DNA of 64,000 nucleotides from Methylobacter sp. S3L5C (GCF_022788635.1 NZ_CP076024.1:2790001-2854000), one strand, 5' to 3'. Counted from the first letter of the stretch, positions 16,811 through 26,647 are shown. Notes: generated by a model not told the origin, from the letters alone. Numbers and translations: made by a program.

Positions 16811-18316
16811 ATGAATGTCAAACGCCCTACAAATACCCACGCCGAGCCGATCAAAGCGCCCCCTGCCGCTGTTGCTGCATCCTGGGGGGAGCTGCTGTCT
16901 GGCCGTAATTTGTTGCCTGCCATAGCACTCACTGGTGGTGTGGCGCTACACGCCATCAATGTACATATAGTCACAACCATCTTGCCGTCAGTAGTGCGAG
17001 ATATTGGCGGCCTTGAGTATTACGCCTGGAATATCACCTTGTTTGTGGTGGCCTCTATCTTAGGCGCTACCCTGACTAACAAGCTGCTTGATGTAATGGG
17101 TCCGCGCCGTACCTATTTACTTGCGCTGGCGGTATTCGTGCTCGGCTCCATCTTGTGCGCTACTGCAACAGGTATGTTCTGGCTGCTGTGCGGACGGAGT
17201 GTGCAAGGGATTGGCGGCGGCTTGCTGGCCGCACTCAGTTACGCCTTGATTCGTATCGTTTTTGTTGAACGTCTATGGTCACGTGTAGTGGCCTTAGTGT
17301 CTGGCATGTGGGGTCTTGCTACGCTGTTGGGGCCGGCTGTTGGTGGATTATTTGCTGCCAGCGGCGAGTGGCGTTTGGCTTTCTGGAGTTTGCTGCCGGT
17401 AGCACTGGTACAAGCCTTGATCGTTTCCATGCAGCTTACTGGGAAATCGCCGGTACCCGACAAGGCATCGCTTGAGCCGGTACGCATCCCCTTCCTTAAA
17501 ATCAGCTTACTGATGACCTCGGTGCTGCTGGTTGCGCTGGCCGGGCAGGTGAAGGATGATGCGGGCAAAGTGCTGTGTATTACGGTCGGGGTGAGTGTAG
17601 GTTTGCTGCTGGCATGGCTGGATCGTCGTCCGGGCGTGGCCTTGTTACCAAGCGGCGCTTATACACTGCGCAGTCCGATGGGAAAAATATTTGCGTGTAT
17701 CGGCTTGCTGATGATCGCCAGCATGAGTGAAATTTTTATCCCTTATTTTTTGCAGCTATTGCACGGCTATTCGCCTTTGCAGGCTGGCTATATGACAGCG
17801 GTGATGGCGGGCGGCTGGAGTATGGCATCGCTAGTGAGTTCGGGGCGTAGTAGCCGAAGTACCGCACGCCTGATATTCGCCGGTCCTGTCCTGATGACCT
17901 TGGCCTTACTGGCCTTGCTGGTTTTACTACCTGGCGATATTGTCCCGGCGTATCAGGGCGCATGGTTGTGTATCGCACTGGCCGGTGTGGGTCTGGGTAT
18001 CGGGCTTGGCTGGCCGCATCTGCTCACCGGGATATTCAAAGCGGCCTTACCAGGCGAAGAAAACATTGCTTCGGCGGGTATCACCACGGTGCAATTATAT
18101 GCCATGGCAATCGGTGCCGCGCTGGCTGGCTTGACAGTGAATGCTGCGGGTCTGTCTGACCCGGGTGGTGAAGAGGGCGCGCGTACTGCTGCATACAGTC
18201 TATTTGGATTTTTTGCGCTGGCACCGGCTGCGGCGATGGTACTGAGTTACCGACTGTCACACTGTACCGATCGCTCCGGGCTTGGCGATCCAGATCAAAA
18301 CGATCCAGATTCATGA
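16811..18316 (+). CDS. MFS multidrug exporter, 14-TM EmrB/QacA type
   Basis: A membrane protein of about 500 residues with many hydrophobic helices. Motif A-like and motif C-like regions are present (LDVMGPRRTYLLAL and GPAVGGLFAASGEWRLAFW). The size and the GGVALHAINVHIVTTILPSV start suit the DHA2 drug:proton antiporters. The ATG at 16811 has GAGGT 8 bases upstream and is preferred to the in-frame ATG at 16796. It is divergent from the SufR-like gene, its probable regulator. The substrate is unknown. Confidence 0.85.
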   Translation: MNVKRPTNTHAEPIKAPPAAVAASWGELLSGRNLLPAIALTGGVALHAINVHIVTTILPSVVRDIGGLEYYAWNITLFVVASILGATLTNKLLDVMGPRRTYLLALAVFVLGSILCATATGMFWLLCGRSVQGIGGGLLAALSYALIRIVFVERLWSRVVALVSGMWGLATLLGPAVGGLFAASGEWRLAFWSLLPVALVQALIVSMQLTGKSPVPDKASLEPVRIPFLKISLLMTSVLLVALAGQVKDDAGKVLCITVGVSVGLLLAWLDRRPGVALLPSGAYTLRSPMGKIFACIGLLMIASMSEIFIPYFLQLLHGYSPLQAGYMTAVMAGGWSMASLVSSGRSSRSTARLIFAGPVLMTLALLALLVLLPGDIVPAYQGAWLCIALAGVGLGIGLGWPHLLTGIFKAALPGEENIASAGITTVQLYAMAIGAALAGLTVNAAGLSDPGGEEGARTAAYSLFGFFALAPAAAMVLSYRLSHCTDRSGLGDPDQNDPDS

Positions 18317-18399
18317 CCTTGGTCCATGCTGCGGAGAAGTCCTGGACCCCTTGCCGTCACCAAAAATTTGAAAATCGAGGCCGCCTCGGGCTCCGAGGG

Positions 18400-18539
18400 T
18401 AATACTGCTACCGCAAATATAAAAAACAAAGCCAGAGGCTTAAACATGCCTCGTTTCTTGACACCATCAGTAAAGGAAAGGGTTTTGGTCGGCATTTGAG
18501 TGCCCTTGGTTGGCTCTTACGTTTTTGTTTTCCAATAGC
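18400..18539 (-). mobile_element. IS4-family end fragment
   Basis: It begins with the IS4 terminal repeat TAATACTGCTACCGCAAAT and matches the first 140 bp of the full copy at 38120 with a few differences, including the last transposase codons. The homology stops where the MITE-like element at 18540 begins. Confidence 0.85.
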
Positions 18540-18906
18540 GGGTGCGTTTAAACAAACGACACCAAAGTCCCATAGAATTTATTGAAAAGCCACAGATGGC
18601 GTGGCTTTATGCCATTTTCAAGCTTCCTAACTTTAACCATGTTTAACCGGCCATTTTTTGGGAAGCCTTAACTATCATTACTCAGTAGCTCGGAAGGCAT
18701 ACAAAAAACGAACATTTAAACAATAAGGAAGATTAGATAAAAACGTCTGATATTCCTATATGTTTTCTTATCGAATAAGCTGAAATTTCCGGTATTCATC
18801 GAATAATTCAGCAACGGCAGTAGTGCGCGGCAATACACTGGAAGTTTACGACTTGTCACCGCTCAAAATCCTATGGGACTTTGGTGTCGTTTGTTTAAAC
18901 TTACCC
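18540..18906. mobile_element. MITE-like element with 36-bp terminal inverted repeats
   Basis: The ends 18540-18575 and 18871-18906 are inverted repeats with only two mismatches, 30 bases of them perfect (18546-18575 and 18871-18900). The 295-bp interior has no open frame. Sequences with the same left end occur at 43130 and 51988. A non-autonomous element is the best reading. No clear target duplication was seen. Confidence 0.75.
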
Positions 18907-18922
18907 TACTAAAATAAGACTA

Positions 18923-18954
18923 TGTACGAAAGTCATTTATCCTACTTTCGTACA
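18923..18954. repeat. Perfect 11-bp inverted repeat
   Basis: TGTACGAAAGT and its complement are separated by 10 bases. It lies between the MITE-like element and the group II intron. Function unknown; there is no T-run of terminator type. Confidence 0.5.
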
Positions 18955-19101
18955 CCATAAAAACCACCTGTACGGAACCGTTCGGTTTTGGACATATATG
19001 TCACAGTAGGAACGATGTTAATTCAGTATTTATGGGCACTGTAGGTCACTACTATCAAATGTCGGGTAGGAACAGTGTATTACTACGCCATTCCCCCCTA
19101 A

Positions 19102-19135
19102 GAACCGTGCATGCAACTTTCGCTGCACACGGCTC
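19102..19135 (-). ncRNA. Group II intron domain V
   Basis: Read on the - strand this 34-base stretch begins GAGCCGTGTGCAGCGAAAG and ends GCACGGTTC. The complementary outer arms and the GAAA tetraloop are the hallmark of the catalytic domain V, so the ribozyme core may still be active even though the encoded protein is damaged. Confidence 0.85.
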
Positions 19136-19171
19136 AAGCCTCTAAAAACCCTGTTTTACCAGAGCCGGTAG

Positions 19172-20842
19172 TTACCTTCTTATCGTGGTTATGAATTTGT
19201 CTATGACAGTTTGGATGTAATAACATGAGATTGAATAGGTTATCCTTACCGCCGTCTGTTTTACGTTGGATGTGATGAATATTCCATCCTGTTTCCTTCG
19301 TAATTTTTCATTGCAGTTCGGACAGACTCCTTCTTGCATATACCAAAGACTGAGCAATTTGTTCTTCCCTCTGAGATTTTCCTTCATTTGTAGGCCGAGC
19401 CTCTTTTCAAAGTATTCTTCCCAAATTGGATTAAACGGATGTGCTTCTGCTCTTATTTTGATATGTCGGCGAATTGGCGTATCACTGGCATTAACCAGCT
19501 TAACCATTTTTACGTCCCCTTTCTCTGTTCTTAGCATCGTACCAAATACCCAATTACGCAATCCTTCGCGTTTAAAATATCTGTCCTTTATCCATCGAAG
19601 TGGTTTATTTGGATGTCTTCGACAAGCCCATTGCCAAAGCTTTTTCCAGATGAAATGATCTACCTTTGAAAAGGTTTCCTTTGCCACCTGATTTTGATGA
19701 TAATTAGCCCATCCGCGTATGACTGGGTTTAGAAGCCTAATTACATTTTCCTGCTTTGCCGTATGGTTTCCTTCGATTATCTGTCGAGTTTTTCGTAAGA
19801 ATGCTTGCACATTCTTTTTCGCCGGTTTGATAAGAAGTTTCCCACCATATTTACGAATGTTCCACCCTAAGAAATCAAAGCCTTCATCAATATGCACAAT
19901 CTTGGTTTTTTCTTCGGAAAGCAATAATCCTCTATCCTTCAAAAAGTCCGCAATAATTAATTTTGCCTTTTCCAGCGTTTCTTTCGTAGCGCCGGTGATA
20001 ACAAAATCATCCGCATATCGAATGAAGTTAACTTTTTCTTTCCATCTCTTCGTACTGTTTTTTGTGCCAAAGTGCTTAGCCAGTTCGAGTTCCATGCCGT
20101 CTAAAACCATATTAGCCAACGTTGGTGAGGCAATACCCCCTTGAGGAGTGCCTGCTTGCGTTGGATACCAATTTCCTTTTTCAACAAAGCCACTTTTCAG
20201 CCATTTTTTGAGTACTGTTTTATCCATAGGTATATTAGCCAGTAACCAGTCATGACTGATATTGTCAAAGCATCCAGATATATCTGCATCTAAGACCCAC
20301 TGAGCTGAATTTTTACTGACTAATGCCGCGAAGCCTTGTGCCGCCGCATCTCTACACGCTCTCTCTGGACGAAATCCATAAGAGTTGTAATCAGCTGTTG
20401 TTTCAGCAATGGGTTGTAAGGCAAACAGATGTAAAGCCTGCATTGCCCTATCCAACATAGTTGGAATCCCTAATGGACGCAATTTACCATTTGCTTTGGG
20501 AATATGGACTCTTCTCAATGGTTGCGGCTGATAGCCTCTTCGTTTGAGTGAGTTAATTGCCTTAGCTTTTTGTTCAGGAGTATTCCAAGTCTCCCCGTCT
20601 ACTCCTGGGGTTTTCTTACCGCGATTTTCAGTTACTCGTTTTATTGCGACTGCTTTGCCGTAAGACGAATGCGTTAGCAGCCATTGTAAAGCTTTCGCTT
20701 TATTCCAGCGGCCTTCGCTTACTGCCTTTGCAATACGTACTTGCAGCCTTCTCACCATTCGAAGAGCTGGGCCCCAGTCAATACTGTGCCAACTAATTTC
20801 ATAGTGGGAGGATGCACCGACTGCACAGGGTGTAGTCGTCAT
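19172..20842 (-). CDS. ltrA: Group II intron reverse transcriptase/maturase, frameshifted in the HNH domain
   Basis: A 556-residue frame. Residues 60-320 are the reverse transcriptase with YADD at 276-279 and QAGTPQGGIASPTLANMVLD before it. The maturase domain follows (about 350-450), then the start of an HNH zinc motif (CPNCNEK). After this the frame is wrong: one missing A in the run at 19304-19308 moves out the rest of the HNH domain (NIHHIQRKTDGGKDNLFNLM, LLHPNCHRQIH), which would otherwise end at 19134. RT and maturase functions may persist, but DNA endonuclease activity is probably lost. Confidence 0.9.
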   Translation of the reverse strand: MTTTPCAVGASSHYEISWHSIDWGPALRMVRRLQVRIAKAVSEGRWNKAKALQWLLTHSSYGKAVAIKRVTENRGKKTPGVDGETWNTPEQKAKAINSLKRRGYQPQPLRRVHIPKANGKLRPLGIPTMLDRAMQALHLFALQPIAETTADYNSYGFRPERACRDAAAQGFAALVSKNSAQWVLDADISGCFDNISHDWLLANIPMDKTVLKKWLKSGFVEKGNWYPTQAGTPQGGIASPTLANMVLDGMELELAKHFGTKNSTKRWKEKVNFIRYADDFVITGATKETLEKAKLIIADFLKDRGLLLSEEKTKIVHIDEGFDFLGWNIRKYGGKLLIKPAKKNVQAFLRKTRQIIEGNHTAKQENVIRLLNPVIRGWANYHQNQVAKETFSKVDHFIWKKLWQWACRRHPNKPLRWIKDRYFKREGLRNWVFGTMLRTEKGDVKMVKLVNASDTPIRRHIKIRAEAHPFNPIWEEYFEKRLGLQMKENLRGKNKLLSLWYMQEGVCPNCNEKLRRKQDGIFITSNVKQTAVRITYSISCYYIQTVIDKFITTIRR

Positions 20843-21453
20843 TTGCTTTTCCTCCTTGTGAGGGTTCTATAAGTTATCTTGCAATTTGAGACCAGTTGGA
20901 AGTCTGCACTCTTTCGAGCAAAATGTTGGCATTAAGCCTTAATCTCTATCTATTCCGTTACAGAATAGCCTTCGCTTTTTCCAACCTCCTATGCCCGCAC
21001 TCCCAACGGTTTCCCTTACGGTCAACTTGCCTAAATAGGCAGGAATACGGGTTTACCGTGTTCCGTATAAATAACTAATGAAAGGGTTAGGTGCCAACTA
21101 TCTCCCGATGGTTTTATTATCCCCGTTTGGTTATTCGCAAAAACCAAAACCAACCATTTTGCCTTTTGGCTAGAGTCTATCAGCATTTTTGACTCCTCGG
21201 ATTTAACGAGATTTATCGTTGATTCACAAATGTTCACCTTACCTCTAAGCCTAGTTCCCTACCGCGTAATGCTCGCAGTTCTGCTTTGCCCTCACGGGTT
21301 CAACTTCATCTTTCGATTGGGTTACATTGTTAGAGTGGCTTCAAACATCACATTACTGTTAATGCCTGCACTCCTAGGCTACTGCCGGAAGAACGGCAGG
21401 TTTAGTCATTATTACTCAAGCTAAACAATTACTTATACGACTTCACGTCGCAC

Positions 21454-21883
21454 TACGAAGTAATCCTTACGGTCGGCCATGTAGTCGAGCAATTGCGTAC
21501 CACATTCGAAACTTTTTCCGATCGGCGAACCGGCAAGAATGCGAACTATAAGATGATTGATGCTGGACTATAGACTTTCAGATAAATAACTTCCAATTAG
21601 CATCCAAAATCACATTGATTTTAAAAGCTTTTTTCTGTTAGATTTGGAAATTTAATTTCTGAAAAACTATAAGTGCATTTTCGGCATTTTTATGTGAAGC
21701 CCGTCATTTTTATATTTTCATCGGATCATGCAGGATACACAAGGGAGAAACAATGCACAAACACTGTTCGGTGTTTTTAAGATTCCAACAGACAATAGCA
21801 TCCTGAGCCTGCTTGATGCGGTAGAGCCTGCGACGTTGCGGTTTTGCTTCACTGGACATTTGCTGCATAATGGGTTCTATTAA
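21454..21883 (+). pseudogene. Decayed DDE transposase fragments
   Basis: Two short in-frame remnants: 21454-21573 (VEQLRTTFETFSDRRTGKNA, ending MIDAGL) and 21731-21883 (GRNNAQTLFGVFKIPTDNSI). They correspond to consecutive N-terminal parts of a transposase family with the motif NAQTLFG..IP.D. The segment between them is decayed. The group II intron abuts the first fragment. Confidence 0.6.
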
Positions 21884-22118
21884 GTGCATGGAAGCCTTTA
21901 GCGTGTTGGGCTGTTATCGTCGTTGACTACATCCCACGCTGGAGGCTTCCAGACTATTTTTAATCAAATCAAAACTGTCCGAAGTATTGCAATAATGAAG
22001 TGATATCATTTAACTCAAAATTTAAAACGGCAATGCGCCGAGTCGCATTAACTGGAGGACTAAAAGCTAGATAAATAGCCACTCTTGAGTCCTTAAATTT
22101 CATTAAATTCACCCCTAA
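21884..22118. other. Intergenic region without recognisable gene
   Basis: I see no gene here. It probably still contains transposase debris on the left and the 3' untranslated region of the DUF3047 gene on the right. Confidence 0.4.
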
Positions 22119-23198
22119 TTATACAGGTATTACACGACCATCACTCAGGAGGCTGATGTCTGCAAATTGACACACACCTTCTTCATGTTGAAAAAGACTG
22201 AGGGCAATCAACCAAACCTTTACGATATTATCTGGAATAACTCCGCTTATTGCGTCGCTGTAATCTTGATATATGTCCCGCTCCTCATTCAACCATTCGC
22301 CCAAGCCTTGGGAACCAGAACGGATGACAACATGGGTTTCGCGGGCAGTCCAGGTTGGAATTGGGCATCGATATACTGTTTCTGGCGGCAGTTCGGCGCT
22401 CCAGTAATAGGTAATATCTTGACCATTATCGAATTCGACCGCAATGCTTAAATAATCGTGGGTTGGCAGCGTATCCTCACGCACAGTGGAAGGTAGGGTG
22501 TCTATTTTCCATGACCAACGCAATCGGGTATTCGGTTTAAAGGGCAGAGAAACCGATCTTTGCAACAACCCGCCGTCATTGTGCGTATGACAGCAGATTG
22601 CCGGCTCTTTCATCGGTACTGCACGAGATTGGTAAACTTCCGCAGGCCCTGTAAACCACAGATAATCCCAGCCATCCGGCGTAATAATCGGCGAAACCAA
22701 CCGATCTATTTCTCTTGCGATCAGGTTATTTGCGTCGCCGTATTCGACAAGACTTTTTAATCCATCCAACGTATCGCCTTGCCAGTGTATAAGTAACACG
22801 GCTAGATTGCCTGTTACCATATCGTACACTTCATCCGGGGTTGCCAATTCACCGGTTTTGCTAGACCATTCTCCTGGAAAATAACTGGCCAGATAAAGTC
22901 GCCCCGATTGCTCTACCGTAAAACTATGGCTATCGCGGGTGCCACGGAATATTTCGCCGTCTTGGCCGATACGAAACCAAAGCTGAAAGTTGGGTTCCAG
23001 GGTTATGGGCAGGTCTTTAAACTGGGTTTTACCAGCCGCGAAAGAGGTTAAATTATCATCGGCTTCAACATCAAGGCCAGTATCAAACCAAGGCTTTTGG
23101 TCGGATGGAATATCAAAAAAACGATGGTCATCAATAACGTTTTTTGCAACATTACCCAGTAATTCTGTAAAACGCGATTTAAATTCAATAACATTCAT
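22119..23198 (-). CDS. DUF3047-containing protein
   Basis: A 359-residue protein without a signal peptide. The C-terminal half has features of DUF3047: LRWSWKIDTLPSTVRED, DYLSIAVEFDNGQDITYYWS, and W-rich segments up to the end (DISLLSDGRVIPV). The N-terminal half (QLWFRIGQDGEIFRGTRDSH, GRLYLASYFPGEW) resembles a beta-sandwich carbohydrate-binding type domain. Function is unknown. It is divergently transcribed from an AraC regulator across a 94-bp gap, which suggests co-regulation. Confidence 0.7.
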   Translation of the reverse strand: MNVIEFKSRFTELLGNVAKNVIDDHRFFDIPSDQKPWFDTGLDVEADDNLTSFAAGKTQFKDLPITLEPNFQLWFRIGQDGEIFRGTRDSHSFTVEQSGRLYLASYFPGEWSSKTGELATPDEVYDMVTGNLAVLLIHWQGDTLDGLKSLVEYGDANNLIAREIDRLVSPIITPDGWDYLWFTGPAEVYQSRAVPMKEPAICCHTHNDGGLLQRSVSLPFKPNTRLRWSWKIDTLPSTVREDTLPTHDYLSIAVEFDNGQDITYYWSAELPPETVYRCPIPTWTARETHVVIRSGSQGLGEWLNEERDIYQDYSDAISGVIPDNIVKVWLIALSLFQHEEGVCQFADISLLSDGRVIPV

Positions 23199-23292
23199 AG
23201 TAGGTTCCTTGATTATGGTGGGTGAAGCTCATGAAAATCAGCTGGAAGGATTATAATCTGATCATCACACTAATATCTTGTATGAACTAGCT

Positions 23293-24057
23293 ATGTTAAA
23301 ACTTTATCCTGCTTATATGCGCTTGTTTATCTGGCGAGGCCGATCGCTTTATTTCGGTCCGTCAGTACATTTGAATGCGCACGCCTATGCCACGGTGGTA
23401 TTACATGTGGGCATCTACCGGCCTTTCAGGATAAAAATTGCAAACGGTGCATGGCAAAGTTGCCGCTGTGCGATTGTCCCCGCAGGTACCCAGCATGAGC
23501 TTGATTTTGAAGGCGGTATACATGGAAAAATATTTATTGAAAGAGACAGTTCCGATTTTTTGTATTTTAAGCGCCGCTTTACTTGCCCGGAACAATCGCT
23601 GTCATTTTTTCAGGACTTTGAACTGATCGATAAATTGCGCTGGATTTATGAACTCGATCCCGATAAATCCGTTATTGAAAACTGCCTGGATAGCTTGTTG
23701 CAATGTGATGGAGATCTGAATTTAGTGGTCGATCCACGCGTACAAGCGGCTATCAATCTGATTTGCAATGAGCCGGATTGCAATTTCTCGCAAGAATATC
23801 TAGCCGAAAGAGCTGATTTATCGTCGTCCCGATTTTTGCATTTGTTTAAAGAGCATACCGATGTCCCTTATCGACGTTTCAGGACATGGAAGCGCTTGTT
23901 TTTAGCATTGGAAAATTTAAACGCTATTGATAATATGACTATTGCTGCGTTAAATGCCGGATTTTCAGATGCAACCCATTTCAGTCACTGTTTTCGCGAT
24001 AACTTTGGCATAAACCCGGCTTATGTATTCCGAGGCATTAATCGTTTTGAGGCTTGA
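23293..24057 (+). CDS. AraC-family transcriptional regulator
   Basis: A regulator of about 254 residues. The C-terminal 100 residues hold the double HTH of AraC/XylS proteins (SQEYLAERADLSSSRFLHLF and MTIAALNAGFSDATHFSHCF, followed by NFGINPAYVF). The N-terminal part looks like a cupin-type sensing domain with several histidines. ATG at 23293 is preferred to a TTG at 23278. It is divergent from the DUF3047 gene and probably controls it. Confidence 0.85.
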   Translation: MLKLYPAYMRLFIWRGRSLYFGPSVHLNAHAYATVVLHVGIYRPFRIKIANGAWQSCRCAIVPAGTQHELDFEGGIHGKIFIERDSSDFLYFKRRFTCPEQSLSFFQDFELIDKLRWIYELDPDKSVIENCLDSLLQCDGDLNLVVDPRVQAAINLICNEPDCNFSQEYLAERADLSSSRFLHLFKEHTDVPYRRFRTWKRLFLALENLNAIDNMTIAALNAGFSDATHFSHCFRDNFGINPAYVFRGINRFEA

Positions 24058-24154
24058 GCGCTGAATACGCGTGAGTTCCTGCATTAAAAACAGTATAGGG
24101 GCTATTTGATAAATGATGAGAAGAGTATATTTTGATTGATTTGCTAAAACTTAT

Positions 24155-24269
24155 GACCGTCGGCTGTTGTTAAGGCTTGTCCGACGCCTGCCCCCAGAGT
24201 TCTGGTGCATTCGGATAGTCCTGTGTTTTAAGGCAGGCATCTGACAAGCCTTAACATCAAGAGACGGTC
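24155..24269. repeat. Stepped inverted repeat, 115 bp
   Basis: Three nested arms pair: GACCGTC (24155-24161) with 24263-24269, GTTAAGGCTTGTC (24169-24181) with 24243-24255, and GCCTGCC (24186-24192) with 24232-24238. It would fold into a long hairpin with small internal loops. It lies between the AraC gene and the 3' end of leuA; it could be a small MITE or a bidirectional transcription barrier. Confidence 0.6.
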
Positions 24270-24335
24270 GCGAGTGGCAGCTTTATGGCGATGAATATCG
24301 CAGAATAGAGTTCGGAAATATGGGCCAAGAATCGG

Positions 24336-25526
24336 TTACCTTTCCTTGGGTTGGAACTCATCGTTTCTGATACCCGCCAATCGATTGATGCCACTGATTA
24401 AGGCTTTAATCGATGCCGTGACTATATTGGTATCGATGCCTACACCGTAGCACTCGTAGTTGCCTTTAGAGTAAGTGAGCTCCATAAAAGCACAGGCTTG
24501 AGCATTGCCGGCCTCGCCGCTGGCACGGGTGGAGCGTTCTTCATAACTGCGTACCTGAACAAAGATGCCGATGCACTGCAGGGCATGAATAGTCGCATCG
24601 ATAGGGCCATTTCCTACGCCTTCGAGTTGATATTTTTCGCCATCCACTTCGACGTTAAGTTTTATACCTTGGGCACTGCTGTGTTCAAATAGATGATGTT
24701 CCTCGTAACGCACGGGGTGCTCGCTTTCAAGATAGGTGCGAGAAAAGAGTTGCCAGATAGCGCTAGCGGTCATCTCACTGCCCTGCTTGTCAGTATCCCG
24801 TTGCACCTCGCCAGAAAACTCCACCTGCAAGCGGCGCGGCATGACTATTCCGTATTCGGTTTCAAGCAGGTAGGCCACTCCACCTTTGCCCGATTGGCTG
24901 TTGATACGGATCAGCGAATCGTAACCGCGTGCAACATCGGCCGGGTCGATAGGCAGATAAGGCACATTCCAGAAAGTATCGGGCTGCTGAGCGGTTAAGC
25001 CTTTCCTAATTGCATCCTGGTGAGAACCGGAGAATGCGGTGAAGACAAGGTCACCCACATAAGGGTGGCGAGGATGGATAGGCAACTGGGTGCAATGCTC
25101 TACAGTACGTGCGATGGCATTGATATCTGAGAAGTCCAGACCCGGCGCGACACCCTGCGTATAAAGGTTAAGTGCCAGCGTAACAATATCCACGTTGCCG
25201 GTACGTTCGCCATTACCGAAGAGACAGCCCTCGACCCGATCCGCACCGGCCATGAGGCCAAGTTCTGCTGCGGCCACGGCCGTGCCTCGGTCATTGTGTG
25301 GGTGCAGACTCAGAACCACACTATCTCGACGATCAAGATTGCGGTGCATCCATTCGATCTGATCGGCATAGATATTAGGTGTCGCAACTTCAACGGTAGC
25401 AGGAAGGTTAATGATGACCTTGTTCTGCGGGGTTGCGCCCCAGGCTGCTGTTACCGCGTTACAGATCTCAAGGGCGAAGTCTAGTTCGGTAGCAGTGAAA
25501 TTCTCCGGGCTGTATTCGAGCACCCA
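24336..25526 (-). pseudogene. leuA: 2-isopropylmalate synthase, C-terminal part (gene split by IS)
   Basis: About 396 codons from the TGG at 25524 onward. It carries the rest of the catalytic barrel ([20 protein letters not shown] with the metal-binding HPHND, then [16 protein letters not shown]) and the regulatory LeuA dimer domain at the end. It lacks the first 170 residues, which lie beyond the IS3 element at 27208-27717. The split occurs between ETEW and VLEYSPE, and removal of the element plus one TGG copy restores a continuous frame of about 565 residues, the usual length of this LeuA type. As it stands the enzyme cannot be made. Confidence 0.93.
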
Positions 25527-25618
25527 TCGGTAATTGTCAATGTAGTTGTCGCCTCGACGGTTAAATCTTACTCTGGTTTGTTTTCTAAATAATCACTTCC
25601 TTGGTAGCATTTTTTTGT

Positions 25619-26647
25619 TTAGACCTTGTCTGGGTTAAGGTGGGCTGTCTGGATTTTTTCCCAATTACGGGAACTTCCAGTCCAGCGTTGCGGATGTTTA
25701 GCACGTGCTGCTTCGTAGACGACTTTACGGTTATCCAGAAGCTTGTCGTCCAAGCCTTCATGGCGTTGCGCTGGAGTAATAAACCGAATAGCGCTGTGAC
25801 GATGCTCATGGTTGTACCATTCCACTAAGCTTGTGACCCACTGACGCGCTTCCGTAACATCGGCGAACGGCTTTAGCGGATAGTTAGGACGATATTTCAA
25901 GGTCTTAAACAACGATTCTGAGTACGGATTATCGTTGCTAACCGATGGCCGACTAAACGAAGGCATGACACCCAGTTGTTGCAAGGTCGCCAGCATAGTC
26001 GATCCCTTCATCGGACTGCCGTTGTCAGAATGCAGGATAAGCTGTTCTGCCTGTATCCCTTCACGATGACAGAGATCACGTAACAATTCGCCAGCCAAGG
26101 CGCTGTTTTCTTCTTCATACACCTGCCAACCGACGATCTTTCGGCTGAAAATATCAACAAATAGATACAGATAGAAAAACTGTCCACGGATCAGTGATGG
26201 CAGATAAGTAATGTCCCAACTGTACAGTTGATTAGGTGCTGTAGCACATGCCGCGCGTGGCTTTGTTCGTGTTTGAGCCGGACGTTCGCTACGCCGATGG
26301 GTAAGCTGTTTTTCCTCGCGCAGGATGCGATAGAAGGTCGACTCAGACGCCAGATAGCTACCTTGGTCGGCCAGTCGTGGCACGATCTGACTCGGTGGCA
26401 GATGACCAAATTCATCTGAATTAGCGACGATCAGCACCTCGGCACGCTCGATTGCTGTTAGTTTGTGTGGCGGTTGATAGTCACGCAAGGGGCGTTGATC
26501 GCAGTGAATCGTCTCACCTGTCTGCCAGCGTTGTAAGGTACGCTCACTAAGTCCTAATACTTCACAGGCTTTAGCTTGACGTGCTCCCGCAGTTACTGAT
26601 TCATTAAGTAAAGCAATCACTTGTTCGCGCTCTTCGTGGCCAGTCAT
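25619..26647 (-). CDS. IS3-family transposase OrfB
   Basis: A 342-residue integrase-core protein. An HTH-like segment (ARQAKACEVLGLSERTLQRW) precedes the rve domain, with DDE residues in YSWDITYLPS, LHSDNGSPMKG and NDNPYSESLFKTLKY. Its ATG overlaps the OrfA stop by 4 bases (ATGA), so translational coupling rather than frameshifting probably yields it. Confidence 0.9.
   Translation of the reverse strand: MTGHEEREQVIALLNESVTAGARQAKACEVLGLSERTLQRWQTGETIHCDQRPLRDYQPPHKLTAIERAEVLIVANSDEFGHLPPSQIVPRLADQGSYLASESTFYRILREEKQLTHRRSERPAQTRTKPRAACATAPNQLYSWDITYLPSLIRGQFFYLYLFVDIFSRKIVGWQVYEEENSALAGELLRDLCHREGIQAEQLILHSDNGSPMKGSTMLATLQQLGVMPSFSRPSVSNDNPYSESLFKTLKYRPNYPLKPFADVTEARQWVTSLVEWYNHEHRHSAIRFITPAQRHEGLDDKLLDNRKVVYEAARAKHPQRWTGSSRNWEKIQTAHLNPDKV

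Larger units (their letters stand above)
19061..21453 (-). mobile_element. Group II intron
   Basis: The 5' end is GTGCGACGTG at 21453 and the 3' end is CCTACCCGAC at 19061, both canonical for bacterial group II introns. Domain V is recognisable at 19102-19135, and the intron-encoded protein is read from the same strand within domain IV. The length of about 2.4 kb is normal. The 5' boundary falls directly beside a decayed transposase gene. The exact 3' base is inferred from consensus. Confidence 0.85.

Noticed and set aside
25585-25809. Extra frame inside the 3' part of the leuA IS element
   Set aside because: It is an out-of-frame shadow of OrfB.
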